Part shown: positions 9,078 through 15,706 of the stretch, one piece after another
How positions within the stretch are numbered: position 1 is the stretch's first letter
Layout: every line of letters begins with the position of its first letter
NCBI GenBank assembly: GCA_028284125.1
Contig: JANQSI010000016.1
Span: 186,001 to 250,000, forward strand
Reading direction: 5' to 3'
Source: Cyclobacteriaceae bacterium
Lineage (GTDB): Bacteria; Bacteroidota; Bacteroidia; Cytophagales; Cyclobacteriaceae
Length of the DNA: 64,000 bases
The notes under the pieces: generated by a model
Seen by the model: only the letters and a program-made list of their open reading frames with translations
What the model was told of the DNA's origin: nothing
The model's database searches: none
Position numbers and translations under genes: made by a program

Positions 9078-9569
9078 TTAAGCCTTTGTGGCTTTCTTTC
9101 TTGGTCTTCCCGGAAGTACTGTCCCAGGCTTGAACCCATTGGAATACCTCTTCTTTCGAGTCTTCCATACTTTGAAGTTGTTTTTATTGCCAACTTCAAA
9201 TTGCCATTTCATGTGCTCGGATTTTGTCATCCACTGCAGGTTCTCGAAGTAATTGTTTCTAGGATTGTTATCCCTATGGACAATCATTGTTTTCTCTTTG
9301 TCCTTGGTAGGCACAAAGCACTTTGCAGTTTCCTTGTGTGGATAGACTGTTCTTCTTTTTTTGTTATCATCAATTAAATCAAGGAAATAGCACTTGCAGA
9401 TTTTATTCCATCTCTGGCGCATTATTTTCCCACGAAGTTTCATGTGGGTCTTGCTGCCCTTGTGCCAAACCTTCCTTGTTTTACTTCTGATTTTTCCTCT
9501 ATTGGATATCTCGTAGTTAGAAAATCCTTCGATCGAGCCCCACTCTTCTTCTTTTTTCTGGTCTGCCAT
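9078..9569 (-). CDS. NUMOD4-HNH endonuclease with C-terminal AT-hook-like tail
   Basis: A 163-residue protein of the homing-endonuclease style found free-standing in phages and bacterial chromosomes. The NUMOD4 DNA-binding motif is at residues 10-30 (WGSIEGFSNYEISNRGKIRS). An HNH_3-type nuclease fold spans about 75-120, with HRDNNPRNN (H98, N105, N106) and ENLQWMT. The tail has PGRPRKK at 153-159, an AT-hook-like minor-groove motif. It sits between the rplU-rpmA terminator and crtZ, not inside an intron or intein, so it is a solo copy. Upstream of its start are two small dyads, GTTAA-TCT-TTAAC (9591-9603) and GCTTGTT...AACAAGC (9576-9582, 9601-9607). No phage or transposase gene is near. Nuclease family is clear; target and role are unknown. 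Confidence 0.85.
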   Translation of the reverse strand: MADQKKEEEWGSIEGFSNYEISNRGKIRSKTRKVWHKGSKTHMKLRGKIMRQRWNKICKCYFLDLIDDNKKRRTVYPHKETAKCFVPTKDKEKTMIVHRDNNPRNNYFENLQWMTKSEHMKWQFEVGNKNNFKVWKTRKKRYSNGFKPGTVLPGRPRKKATKA

Positions 9570-9688
9570 ACGTTTGCTTGTTTTTTATCGGTTAATCTTT
9601 AACAAGCCAGCTCTTAATGAATTCCGAAATTACCAATTTTTGATTTCAATTCTTAGCGTTGCATCAAAAATTATGAGAAACGGTTTAC

Positions 9689-10135
9689 CTATTTCGAATA
9701 TTTCTTGGATGCATATAAAAATCCAAAAGACTCACCACCTTCCTTGGTATGCTTTTCATGATGTACATAATGCGCGTTCATAATTCGCTTCATGTATTTA
9801 CTTCTTGCTCGAAATGGAATCTTAATTCTGCGATGTACAATGATGTCATGAAAGATAAAATAAAATACGCCGTAGCTGAAGATTCCAATTCCGATGTACA
9901 TCAACCAATTCAATCCGGGGTTGTCATAGCCAAGGTATATACATACGATTGATGGAATGCTGAATACGACTGCAAAAAGATCATTCATCTCTAATGCGTG
10001 ACCATGAACTTTGTGGTGAGACCTGTGCCAACTCCAAAGAAATCCATGCATGATGTATTTATGCGTGAACCATGCAACTCCCTCCATAAAAAAGAAAGTC
10101 CCGATTACCAATAGGACATTAATAGCTGTTGTCAT
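9689..10135 (-). CDS. crtZ: Beta-carotene hydroxylase
   Basis: Membrane non-haem di-iron hydroxylase that adds 3-OH groups to the beta rings, giving zeaxanthin from beta-carotene. It has 148 residues with about four membrane helices. The histidine clusters are visible: H25, H30, H37, H40 and H41 in WFTHKYIMHGFLWSWHRSHH, and a second set in FHDIIVH and HYVHHEKH. It is the last gene of the sigma-crtI-crtB-crtYcd-crtZ operon; its ATG overlaps the stop of crtYcd by 4 bases. No ketolase (crtW) is in the window, so zeaxanthin is the predicted product of this cluster alone. Confidence 0.93.
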   Translation of the reverse strand: MTTAINVLLVIGTFFFMEGVAWFTHKYIMHGFLWSWHRSHHKVHGHALEMNDLFAVVFSIPSIVCIYLGYDNPGLNWLMYIGIGIFSYGVFYFIFHDIIVHRRIKIPFRARSKYMKRIMNAHYVHHEKHTKEGGESFGFLYASKKYSK

Positions 10136-10818
10136 TTTGCAAATTTCGTCTTGAAAAATTCATAATAACTGATATTCATCAGTAATAGCAATAAAGAATA
10201 CATGGTATCTTCAACCGGTATTGTAAATAATCTAACACCGAAGTTCTCCGAATTGTTGTACCAAACTACCTGCTCTTCTATAAATGAACCTGTGAGGACT
10301 CCATTCACAATAAAGAACGGGATCAGATGATAGAGATAGGAAATCCAAAATTTGGAAAACCATGTTGGATTTTTGTATCCAGTAAAGAGTAGTAGAAGTC
10401 CTGTAAAGGTGAAATTCCAGAACGTATAATCACGATGGGTATTAAAGGCTGCTATAACCAAGAGTAGGGCTCCAAGTGAATAGGTAAAGGTTCTTATGTT
10501 TTTGTATGATTTATTTCCGGGCAGAAAATAACCGACACATTCGTAAATGAAAACACAACAAAATGGGATTATAATGAAGAACAAAACTTCTTCTAATGGA
10601 AGGCTTCCTAACATTAATCCTGTGATGTAATCATCATTGAATCCCCATACCTTTCTCTGAGTGAAGATCTCATCCCAAACAAGAAAAAAAATGGCAGTCA
10701 GGAAAATGGCAGGGAACAAGTACTTCCACTTCTTATAATAGGTCACACGCCTTTCAAATGACCAGGCAAATGGAAATAGAATTGAACCTCCAAGTAGAAT
10801 AAAATACAGCCACTCCAT
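10132..10818 (-). CDS. crtYcd: Lycopene cyclase, fused CrtYc-CrtYd type
   Basis: Integral membrane lycopene beta-cyclase of the non-flavoprotein class, 228 residues with about six to seven helices. Two lycopene-cyclase domains are fused in tandem: the first holds PLEEVLFF (residues 74-81), the second EEQVVWYNN (181-189) and PVEDTMY (201-207), both matching the conserved acidic motifs of the CrtYc/CrtYd family. Actinobacteria often encode these halves as two genes; the fused form is usual in Bacteroidota. It lies 1 base after crtB and overlaps crtZ by 4 bases, so it is translationally coupled. It cyclises lycopene to beta-carotene. Confidence 0.9.
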   Translation of the reverse strand: MEWLYFILLGGSILFPFAWSFERRVTYYKKWKYLFPAIFLTAIFFLVWDEIFTQRKVWGFNDDYITGLMLGSLPLEEVLFFIIIPFCCVFIYECVGYFLPGNKSYKNIRTFTYSLGALLLVIAAFNTHRDYTFWNFTFTGLLLLFTGYKNPTWFSKFWISYLYHLIPFFIVNGVLTGSFIEEQVVWYNNSENFGVRLFTIPVEDTMYSLLLLLMNISYYEFFKTKFAK

Positions 10819-10819
10819 A

Positions 10820-11659
10820 TTAAACGATCAAATTGAGTTTGTGAAGGAAGTAACAACGGATCAATAGCATTAACTTATTGAAATCCGGTACCCGGATCCG
10901 TTCTGTCTTAATTCGCGTGTGTGAAAGACTCGTGATTTTCTTAAAGAGCGCCGTGTAATAAATGTACGCTAAATAGACTCCAGCTCTGGCCTCCTTTGGC
11001 AAGGATTTGATCCCAACCAATGAAGCTTTGAAATCTTCCTTGATGTCTTGTTCGATCGCCTTCTTATCCTCATCGGTAAAATTGTTAAAATCAACATCTG
11101 GAAAGTAAACTCGACCTCTTTCATCAAAATCACTTTTGATGTCGCGCAAAAAATTCACTTTCTGAAAGGCTGATCCAAGATGTCTCGCAGGAGTTAGGAG
11201 TTTCTGGTATTCTGACTCATCTCCATTGCAGAAGACTTTGAGGCACATTAACCCAACTACTTCGGCGCTACCGTAGATATAGGTTTTGTAATCTTCGTCT
11301 TTATAAGATTTTTTATCCAGATCCATTTCCATGCTATACAAAAAAGCATTGATCAATTTTGTGTCGATCTGATATTCATTTACCACCTGTTGGAAGGAAT
11401 GTAGCACAGGATTCAAGCTGATCTTTTCTTCAATCGCCTGGTAGGTATCGTCTTTAAATCTCTTAAGTAAATCTTGCTTGTCGTGATCATGAAAAGTATC
11501 CACGATTTCATCCGCATATCGGACAAACCCATAAACGGCATAAATGGGATCGTGATACTTTTTGTTCAACGTTCTAATTCCAAGAGAAAAGGAAGTACTA
11601 TAAGCTTTTGTGATGAGCTCGCTGCAGTCAAATGCCGTTCTGGAAAATAGGTCCATCAT
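10820..11659 (-). CDS. crtB: Phytoene synthase
   Basis: Condenses two geranylgeranyl diphosphates to phytoene, the first committed step of carotenoid synthesis. It has 279 residues, slightly short for the family but complete. The first aspartate-rich motif DEIVD is at 50-54 and the second, DIKSD, at 173-177, both needed for Mg-diphosphate binding. The start reads MMDLFSRTAF; either Met could be used. It follows crtI after 12 bases. No GGPP synthase gene (crtE) is in the window, so that substrate must come from elsewhere in the genome. Confidence 0.93.
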   Translation of the reverse strand: MMDLFSRTAFDCSELITKAYSTSFSLGIRTLNKKYHDPIYAVYGFVRYADEIVDTFHDHDKQDLLKRFKDDTYQAIEEKISLNPVLHSFQQVVNEYQIDTKLINAFLYSMEMDLDKKSYKDEDYKTYIYGSAEVVGLMCLKVFCNGDESEYQKLLTPARHLGSAFQKVNFLRDIKSDFDERGRVYFPDVDFNNFTDEDKKAIEQDIKEDFKASLVGIKSLPKEARAGVYLAYIYYTALFKKITSLSHTRIKTERIRVPDFNKLMLLIRCYFLHKLNLIV

Positions 11660-11671
11660 TGAGGCCCAAAA

Positions 11672-13153
11672 TTAGAAATCTTTAGCTATTTCTTTAGCTA
11701 CAACCTCACCGGAAATTAAAGATGGTGGAACTCCTGGTCCTGGTACCGTGAGCTGTCCAGTGTAATACAAGTTTTTTAGTTTCTTGTTTTTCAATGAAGG
11801 CTTCAGAATCGCTGTTTGTTTCAACGTATTGGCCAAGCCATAAGCATTCCCCTTGAACGAGTTATAATCTGAAATAAAGTCATTGTGCGCATAACTTCTT
11901 TTTACCAAAATATGATCTCGAATGTTCTCACCGATGAATGCTTCCAATTTATCCATGATGAGTTGGAAGTATTTTTCTCTGATCTCTTCCGTGTCCTCAA
12001 TATCAGGAGCGACTGGAATTAACACGACTAGATTTTCTTTTCCCTCAGGTGCTACTGTCTTATCGGTTTTAGATGTAGCAGAAACATACAACAATGGTTT
12101 GGACGGCCACTGAGGGGTTTCATAAATCTCCGAAGCATGAACGGTAAAATCTTCATCAAAGAAAAGGGTGTGGTGTTGAAGGTTTGGCAGCTCTTTATCA
12201 ATACCTAAATAGAAAAGTAGTGACGATGGCGCCAATGTTCTGGATTGCCAATAGCTTTTCGAATAATTCTGAAATTCCTGCGGGAGAATCGATTGATCTA
12301 TGTGGTGATAATCCGCACCAGCTACTACCACATCAGCCTCGAATTGATCCATATCTGTTTTGACAGAAGTAATTTTTTTGTCGTCGAAAGAAAAGGAATT
12401 CACATTCTGGTTGAGTTTGATTTCCACACCAAGTTCAGTTGCTAATTCCGTCATCCCTTTCACTACTGAATGCATTCCTCCTTTTGGATACCATGTACCA
12501 AGAACCACATCTGAGTAGTTCATCAATGTGTAAAGGGCAGGTGTATTGCTCGCTGTAGCACCAAGAAATAAAATGGGAAATTCCATCAATTGGATCAAAC
12601 GTTCATCCTTGAAATGCTTTCGAACATGTTTGGCTATGGAAGTAAAAACATCCATTTTCAACAAGCCAATTAGCAATTTGAGGTCAATAAATTCCGTAAG
12701 CGAACGACTGGGCTTATAGACTAATTTCTTTACTCCTACGTCGTACTTGAATTTCGCCTGTTTAAGAAATTTTCTGAGTTTTTTGCTGCTTCCTTCTTCA
12801 ACGCTTTCAAACAATTTCTCGATTTCATCCATCGAAGCTGGGATATCCCAAACGTCTTCTTTGAATTTTACACGATACGAAGGATCTAGTCTGTCCAGCT
12901 CATAATAGTCCGATGCTTTTTTTTGGAAGGCACTGAAAAAGTGTTCGAAAACATCAGGCATCCAATACCAAGATGGCCCCATGTCCCACGTGAATCCTTT
13001 TTCAGAATAAGCTCTGGCTCGGCCACCAGTTTGATCATTTTTCTCAAGAAGTGTGACTTTGTAGCCAGCTTTTGCCAAGTGACAAGCACAAGAAAGGCCG
13101 GAAAAACCGGCCCCTATTACAACAACTCTACAATAGGAATCTTTAATTGGCAT
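11672..13153 (-). CDS. crtI: Phytoene desaturase (CrtI type)
   Basis: FAD-dependent desaturase that converts phytoene to lycopene; 493 residues, the usual CrtI size. The dinucleotide-binding fold is at the N-terminus (VVVIGAGFSGLSCACHLA, then LLEKNDQTGGRARAY), and the C-terminal signature reads YYTGQLTVPGPGVPPSLISG. Its start codon lies inside the end of the ECF sigma gene (11-base overlap), so the sigma factor and the desaturase are translationally coupled. A 12-base gap leads to crtB. The neighbouring crtB-crtYcd-crtZ genes support the 4-step lycopene-forming role. Confidence 0.95.
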   Translation of the reverse strand: MPIKDSYCRVVVIGAGFSGLSCACHLAKAGYKVTLLEKNDQTGGRARAYSEKGFTWDMGPSWYWMPDVFEHFFSAFQKKASDYYELDRLDPSYRVKFKEDVWDIPASMDEIEKLFESVEEGSSKKLRKFLKQAKFKYDVGVKKLVYKPSRSLTEFIDLKLLIGLLKMDVFTSIAKHVRKHFKDERLIQLMEFPILFLGATASNTPALYTLMNYSDVVLGTWYPKGGMHSVVKGMTELATELGVEIKLNQNVNSFSFDDKKITSVKTDMDQFEADVVVAGADYHHIDQSILPQEFQNYSKSYWQSRTLAPSSLLFYLGIDKELPNLQHHTLFFDEDFTVHASEIYETPQWPSKPLLYVSATSKTDKTVAPEGKENLVVLIPVAPDIEDTEEIREKYFQLIMDKLEAFIGENIRDHILVKRSYAHNDFISDYNSFKGNAYGLANTLKQTAILKPSLKNKKLKNLYYTGQLTVPGPGVPPSLISGEVVAKEIAKDF

Positions 13154-13646
13154 AAACGTTTAACGCATCTTTGAGCTCTTTTCTCGCAATATGGATTCTG
13201 TTTTTCACAGTTCCAATTGGAATGCTCAAACGTTCTGCAATTTCGTGATATTTAAATCCTTCGAAGTATAATTTGAACGGAATCTTGTAAAGATCTTTTA
13301 AGTCATTCAGTGCAGCCTGGATGTCTTTATTGATAAAATCTCCATGAGCTTTATTTTCAACCACCGCGCTGCAATTAATGAAGTGACTGTTTTCAGTTGT
13401 ATCAATGAAGGTATTTCTCCTCACCATTCGCTGATAGTTGGTGATGAATGTATTTCGCATGATGGTATACATCCATGCTTTCAAATTAGTCCCTTCTACA
13501 AACTTGGTTCTGTTGGTGTAAGCCTTGAAGAAAGTTTCTTGCAAAAGGTCGTTAGCATCTTCAGAGTCCCGGGTCAACTTAAGCGCATAAGGCTTCAAGG
13601 ATCCGGTGAGTGATTCAATTCTGTATCCAAATTCTAAAGCAGTCAT
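13143..13646 (-). CDS. ECF-type RNA polymerase sigma factor, first gene of the crt operon
   Basis: A 167-residue two-domain sigma factor. The sigma-2 region holds DANDLLQETFFKAY and LKAWMYTIMRNTFI; the sigma-4 region ends with the helix-turn-helix YHEIAERLSIPIGTVKNRIHIARKEL. There is no anti-sigma gene beside it. It overlaps crtI by 11 bases and so is made in step with the carotenoid enzymes. ECF sigma factors control carotenoid operons elsewhere (CarQ of Myxococcus), so it may drive other light or stress genes in addition to, or instead of, its own operon. The upstream promoter has the Bacteroidota housekeeping pattern with one mismatch and is covered by two dyads described separately. Confidence 0.88.
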   Translation of the reverse strand: MTALEFGYRIESLTGSLKPYALKLTRDSEDANDLLQETFFKAYTNRTKFVEGTNLKAWMYTIMRNTFITNYQRMVRRNTFIDTTENSHFINCSAVVENKAHGDFINKDIQAALNDLKDLYKIPFKLYFEGFKYHEIAERLSIPIGTVKNRIHIARKELKDALNVYAN

Positions 13647-13651
13647 GGCAA

Positions 13652-13687
13652 TTTTGTTTAATCTTTATTACAAAAGGTTAAACGAAA
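13652..13687. promoter_or_regulatory. Dyad 1 over the -7 box and start region of the sigma-crt promoter
   Basis: Arms TTTTGTTTAAT (13652-13662) and GTTAAACGAAA (13677-13687) form an inverted repeat with a 14-base spacer. The right arm contains most of the predicted -7 element, and the dyad reaches to within a few bases of the sigma gene ATG at 13646. A bound protein would block the promoter or early transcription. Confidence 0.6.
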
Positions 13688-13714
13688 GTACAAACTTTTT
13701 GTTTAACAAACAAA
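13683..13714 (-). promoter_or_regulatory. Predicted promoter of the ECF sigma-crtIBYcdZ operon
   Basis: Reading the minus strand, TTTG (complement of 13711-13714), a 20-base spacer and TACTTTCG (complement of 13683-13690) match the Bacteroidota promoter with one mismatch in the -7 box. Transcription would begin near 13676, about 30 bases before the sigma start codon. Both elements are embedded in the two flanking dyads. Confidence 0.55.
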
Positions 13715-13732
13715 TAAAAAAGTTAAACAAAA
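13697..13732. promoter_or_regulatory. Dyad 2 over the -33 box of the sigma-crt promoter
   Basis: TTTTGTTTAAC (13697-13707) and GTTAAACAAAA (13722-13732) are perfect 11-base inverted arms with a 14-base spacer, the same design as dyad 1. The two dyad centres are 45 bases apart. It spans the predicted -33 box and upstream flank, a typical repressor position. Confidence 0.65.
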
Positions 13733-13756
13733 GATCTTGGCAAGTCAGAATCCAAT

Positions 13757-13787
13757 AAAAAAACCCCGCCGATTACGGCAGGGCACG
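13757..13787 (-). terminator. Intrinsic terminator of the BLUF gene
   Basis: On the minus strand, CCCTGCCG, loop TAAT, CGGCGGGG and a T6-ATT run follow about 25 bases after the BLUF stop. One mismatch interrupts the stem. It separates the BLUF transcript from the sigma-crt promoter. Confidence 0.75.
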
Positions 13788-13812
13788 TGATTAATAGAAC
13801 ATTTTTGCGGTA

Positions 13813-14244
13813 TCAGGACATCTTAAAAAACAACTGGAGAATCCTCATTCCATCATTGGTAAAATCTAATTCGCCTTTTATTAGTTCTTCGAATGATTTC
13901 TTATCCAATGGACTTACATTGGTGTTGAATTCCAACTCCTTCGTGGGTAGATCTTTGTAACCCATCTCCCAGCTTGGGAAAACACGTTTTGGAATTGGTT
14001 CGAAATTGCGCTGGTTTACGCTTGCATGTCGATCATCGTCACCGATAAGATTAAATAATTCGAGGACATCAGATTTGCTACCTTCGATGTACTGTATGAA
14101 TCTACTATCGGAGTGCATAAGAATTCCAGTAATATTCCGTCTTGGATTATTTCTTTTGCACGAGTCTAGTATGTTTTTGATTTCACCGTCATCGCATTGA
14201 GGTTTTCGGAAGCTTGTGTAAACAAGCCTGTACAAGTCACTCAT
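13813..14244 (-). CDS. BLUF-domain blue-light photoreceptor
   Basis: Short FAD-binding blue-light sensor, 143 residues. The flavin-site residues are all present: Y9, N33, Q51, W92 and M94. Their spacing (24, 42, 83 and 85 from the Tyr) is the same as Y21, N45, Q63, W104 and M106 of AppA. Motifs include YRLVYTS, NITGILMHSDSRFIQYIEG and VFPSWEMGY. About 45 residues follow the BLUF core, with no output domain, so it must act through a partner protein. It lies between the MerR-B12 regulator and the carotenoid operon, on the same strand, with its own terminator. By analogy with the E. coli pair BluF and the MerR-like BluR, the neighbouring MerR protein is an attractive partner; that link is inference. 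Confidence 0.92.
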   Translation of the reverse strand: MSDLYRLVYTSFRKPQCDDGEIKNILDSCKRNNPRRNITGILMHSDSRFIQYIEGSKSDVLELFNLIGDDDRHASVNQRNFEPIPKRVFPSWEMGYKDLPTKELEFNTNVSPLDKKSFEELIKGELDFTNDGMRILQLFFKMS

Positions 14245-14423
14245 TAATAAATTGGTTTTAGGTTAAAAATTCGCTTAATAATTTGGTATACCTTAAACTA
14301 ATGAGGACGCTAATTGTTTATCAAATGATAATGATTTGGGAAGAATTATTTCCTTTCAGGTATCAAATAATCTAATTAGTTATTTCAGATGCTGGCAATA
14401 ATGTATTCAAAGCCCTCTTCCGA

Positions 14424-15308
14424 TCAAGAAAATTTGACCTGACTCAATATTGAATCAAGCTCATTAAAATTACGGATTAGCTGAAGGTTTTGGGGAAGTT
14501 CAAAATCCAGGTTGATCACTTGGTTGCCGGTAATGAACACGGTGGTTTTCTTGAACTTCTTTTCCAGATCACTAATAAAATCCATTACATTATCTTGATT
14601 TGGCTTTGAAGTAGCCACCGTGAAGAGATAGTCCGGACTGATGTTGTGAAATATTTCCTCCACATCTTTTAAAGGAACTGATTGACCCAAATAGATGGTG
14701 TTATATCCTTTTGCTCTTAGGAGATAATTTGCAAACAACAAACCTATTTCATGTAACTCGCCTTCGGGAAGGAAAAGCATGAAACTTTCGGCATCCTTTT
14801 CAACCTCAATATTTGCGGTTTCAATCATTATTTTCTGACGCACCAAATGGGAAATAAAATGCTCTTGCGCAGGATTGATTGAACTGGAGATCCATAAAAT
14901 TCCAATCTTTCTAAAGAAAGGATAAATGATATCAGTTATCGTATTTTCAAAACCTATTCTCTTATGATTAGCGGAAATGACAGAATTAAATAGTTCTTCA
15001 TTTGAATCCAGCATAGCAACGGTCAAGGCGCTTATCTGATCTTCGTTCAACGTTTCTGTTTCACTTAGATTTGCAACCTCATGACTCATTTGTTCCGGAG
15101 ACATTTGGACGATTTTGCTAATCTTAATGCCGTGATTTTTAAGGAAGGAGATATTGAGGATTAGTTTCAGATCCTCGTCGTTATAAAAACGGATGTTTGT
15201 ATCGGTTCGCTGCGGCGTGAACAAATCGTGACGTTGCTCCCAAATCCGGATCGTGTGTGCTTTGATCCCAGACAAATGTTCCAGATCTTTGATTGAATAT
15301 ATTCCCAT
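14424..15308 (-). CDS. MerR-family regulator with B12-binding domain (CarH/LitR type)
   Basis: A 294-residue protein with an N-terminal MerR helix-turn-helix (YSIKDLEHLSGIKAHTIRIW), a helical bundle and a C-terminal B12-binding fold. The adenosylcobalamin photoreceptor signatures of CarH are present: W139-x9-E149-H150 in the bundle and E184-x-H186-x2-G189, where H186 corresponds to the lower cobalt ligand (H177 in Thermus CarH). The distal GG motif reads GN (261-262). CarH proteins repress carotenoid genes in the dark as B12-bound tetramers that light breaks apart, which fits the crt operon 0.8 kb downstream. A divergent promoter pair precedes it, so autoregulation is plausible. B12 binding and light response are inferred from motifs. 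Confidence 0.88.
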   Translation of the reverse strand: MGIYSIKDLEHLSGIKAHTIRIWEQRHDLFTPQRTDTNIRFYNDEDLKLILNISFLKNHGIKISKIVQMSPEQMSHEVANLSETETLNEDQISALTVAMLDSNEELFNSVISANHKRIGFENTITDIIYPFFRKIGILWISSSINPAQEHFISHLVRQKIMIETANIEVEKDAESFMLFLPEGELHEIGLLFANYLLRAKGYNTIYLGQSVPLKDVEEIFHNISPDYLFTVATSKPNQDNVMDFISDLEKKFKKTTVFITGNQVINLDFELPQNLQLIRNFNELDSILSQVKFS

Positions 15309-15332
15309 CTATGGGAAGGGTAACTTATTTTA

Positions 15333-15363
15333 TTTGAAATTGTTAGACATAAAACTAAGTTTT
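15333..15363 (+). promoter_or_regulatory. Predicted promoter of the DUF4286 gene
   Basis: TTTG (15333-15336), a 19-base spacer and TAAGTTTT (15356-15363) match the Bacteroidota promoter with one mismatch. Its -7 box shares two bases with the -7 box of the divergent MerR promoter; together they form the palindrome AAAACT-A-AGTTTT (15351-15363). Confidence 0.45.
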
Positions 15364-15383
15364 TTTCGTTAATCGACTTCAAA
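15350..15383 (-). promoter_or_regulatory. Predicted promoter of the MerR-B12 gene
   Basis: On the minus strand, TTTG (complement of 15380-15383), a 22-base spacer and TAGTTTTA (complement of 15350-15357) match the pattern with one mismatch. It is interleaved with the divergent DUF4286 promoter, so one bound regulator could control both. Confidence 0.4.
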
Positions 15384-15400
15384 CCAACCTATCTCAAGCT

Positions 15401-15706
15401 ATGATTTTATATAATGTTACAGTGAATATCGATACTGATGTGGAACAGGATTGGATCAATTGGATGAAAGAAACTCATATCCCAGAGGTTATGGACACGG
15501 GATTTTTCACTGAACACAGGATGATGAAAATGTTGTCTGAAGCTCAAGACGAAACGGGCAGTACATACGCTATTCAATACATGGCTGAAAACTTGGATCA
15601 ATTAGAAACATATCTGAACACTGCCGCACCCAAACTACAAAAGGCTTCTATCATAAGATACGGAACCAAAATGGCTGCTTTCAGAACCGTATTGGAAGAA
15701 ATTTAA
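15401..15706 (+). CDS. DUF4286 family protein
   Basis: A 101-residue protein that begins MILYNVTVNIDTDVEQDWINWM and ends RTVLEEI, which I recognise as the DUF4286 family, common in Bacteroidota and likely a small ferredoxin-like alpha-beta fold. It has no signal peptide or membrane segment and no catalytic motif that I can name. It is divergent from the MerR-B12 gene, sharing a 92-base gap with interleaved promoters, so it may respond to the same regulator. Its TAA interlocks by 4 bases with the stop of the convergent acetyltransferase gene. Function is unknown. Confidence 0.75.
   Translation: MILYNVTVNIDTDVEQDWINWMKETHIPEVMDTGFFTEHRMMKMLSEAQDETGSTYAIQYMAENLDQLETYLNTAAPKLQKASIIRYGTKMAAFRTVLEEI

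Noticed and set aside
9574-9952. Plus-strand open frames opposite crtZ
   Set aside because: They are shadows of crtZ with no family resemblance; the crtZ His motifs are on the minus strand.
14245-14423. Copies of the crt dyad upstream of the BLUF gene
   Set aside because: GTTTAA/TTAAAC cores occur, but the arms and 14-base spacing of the crt dyads are not reproduced.
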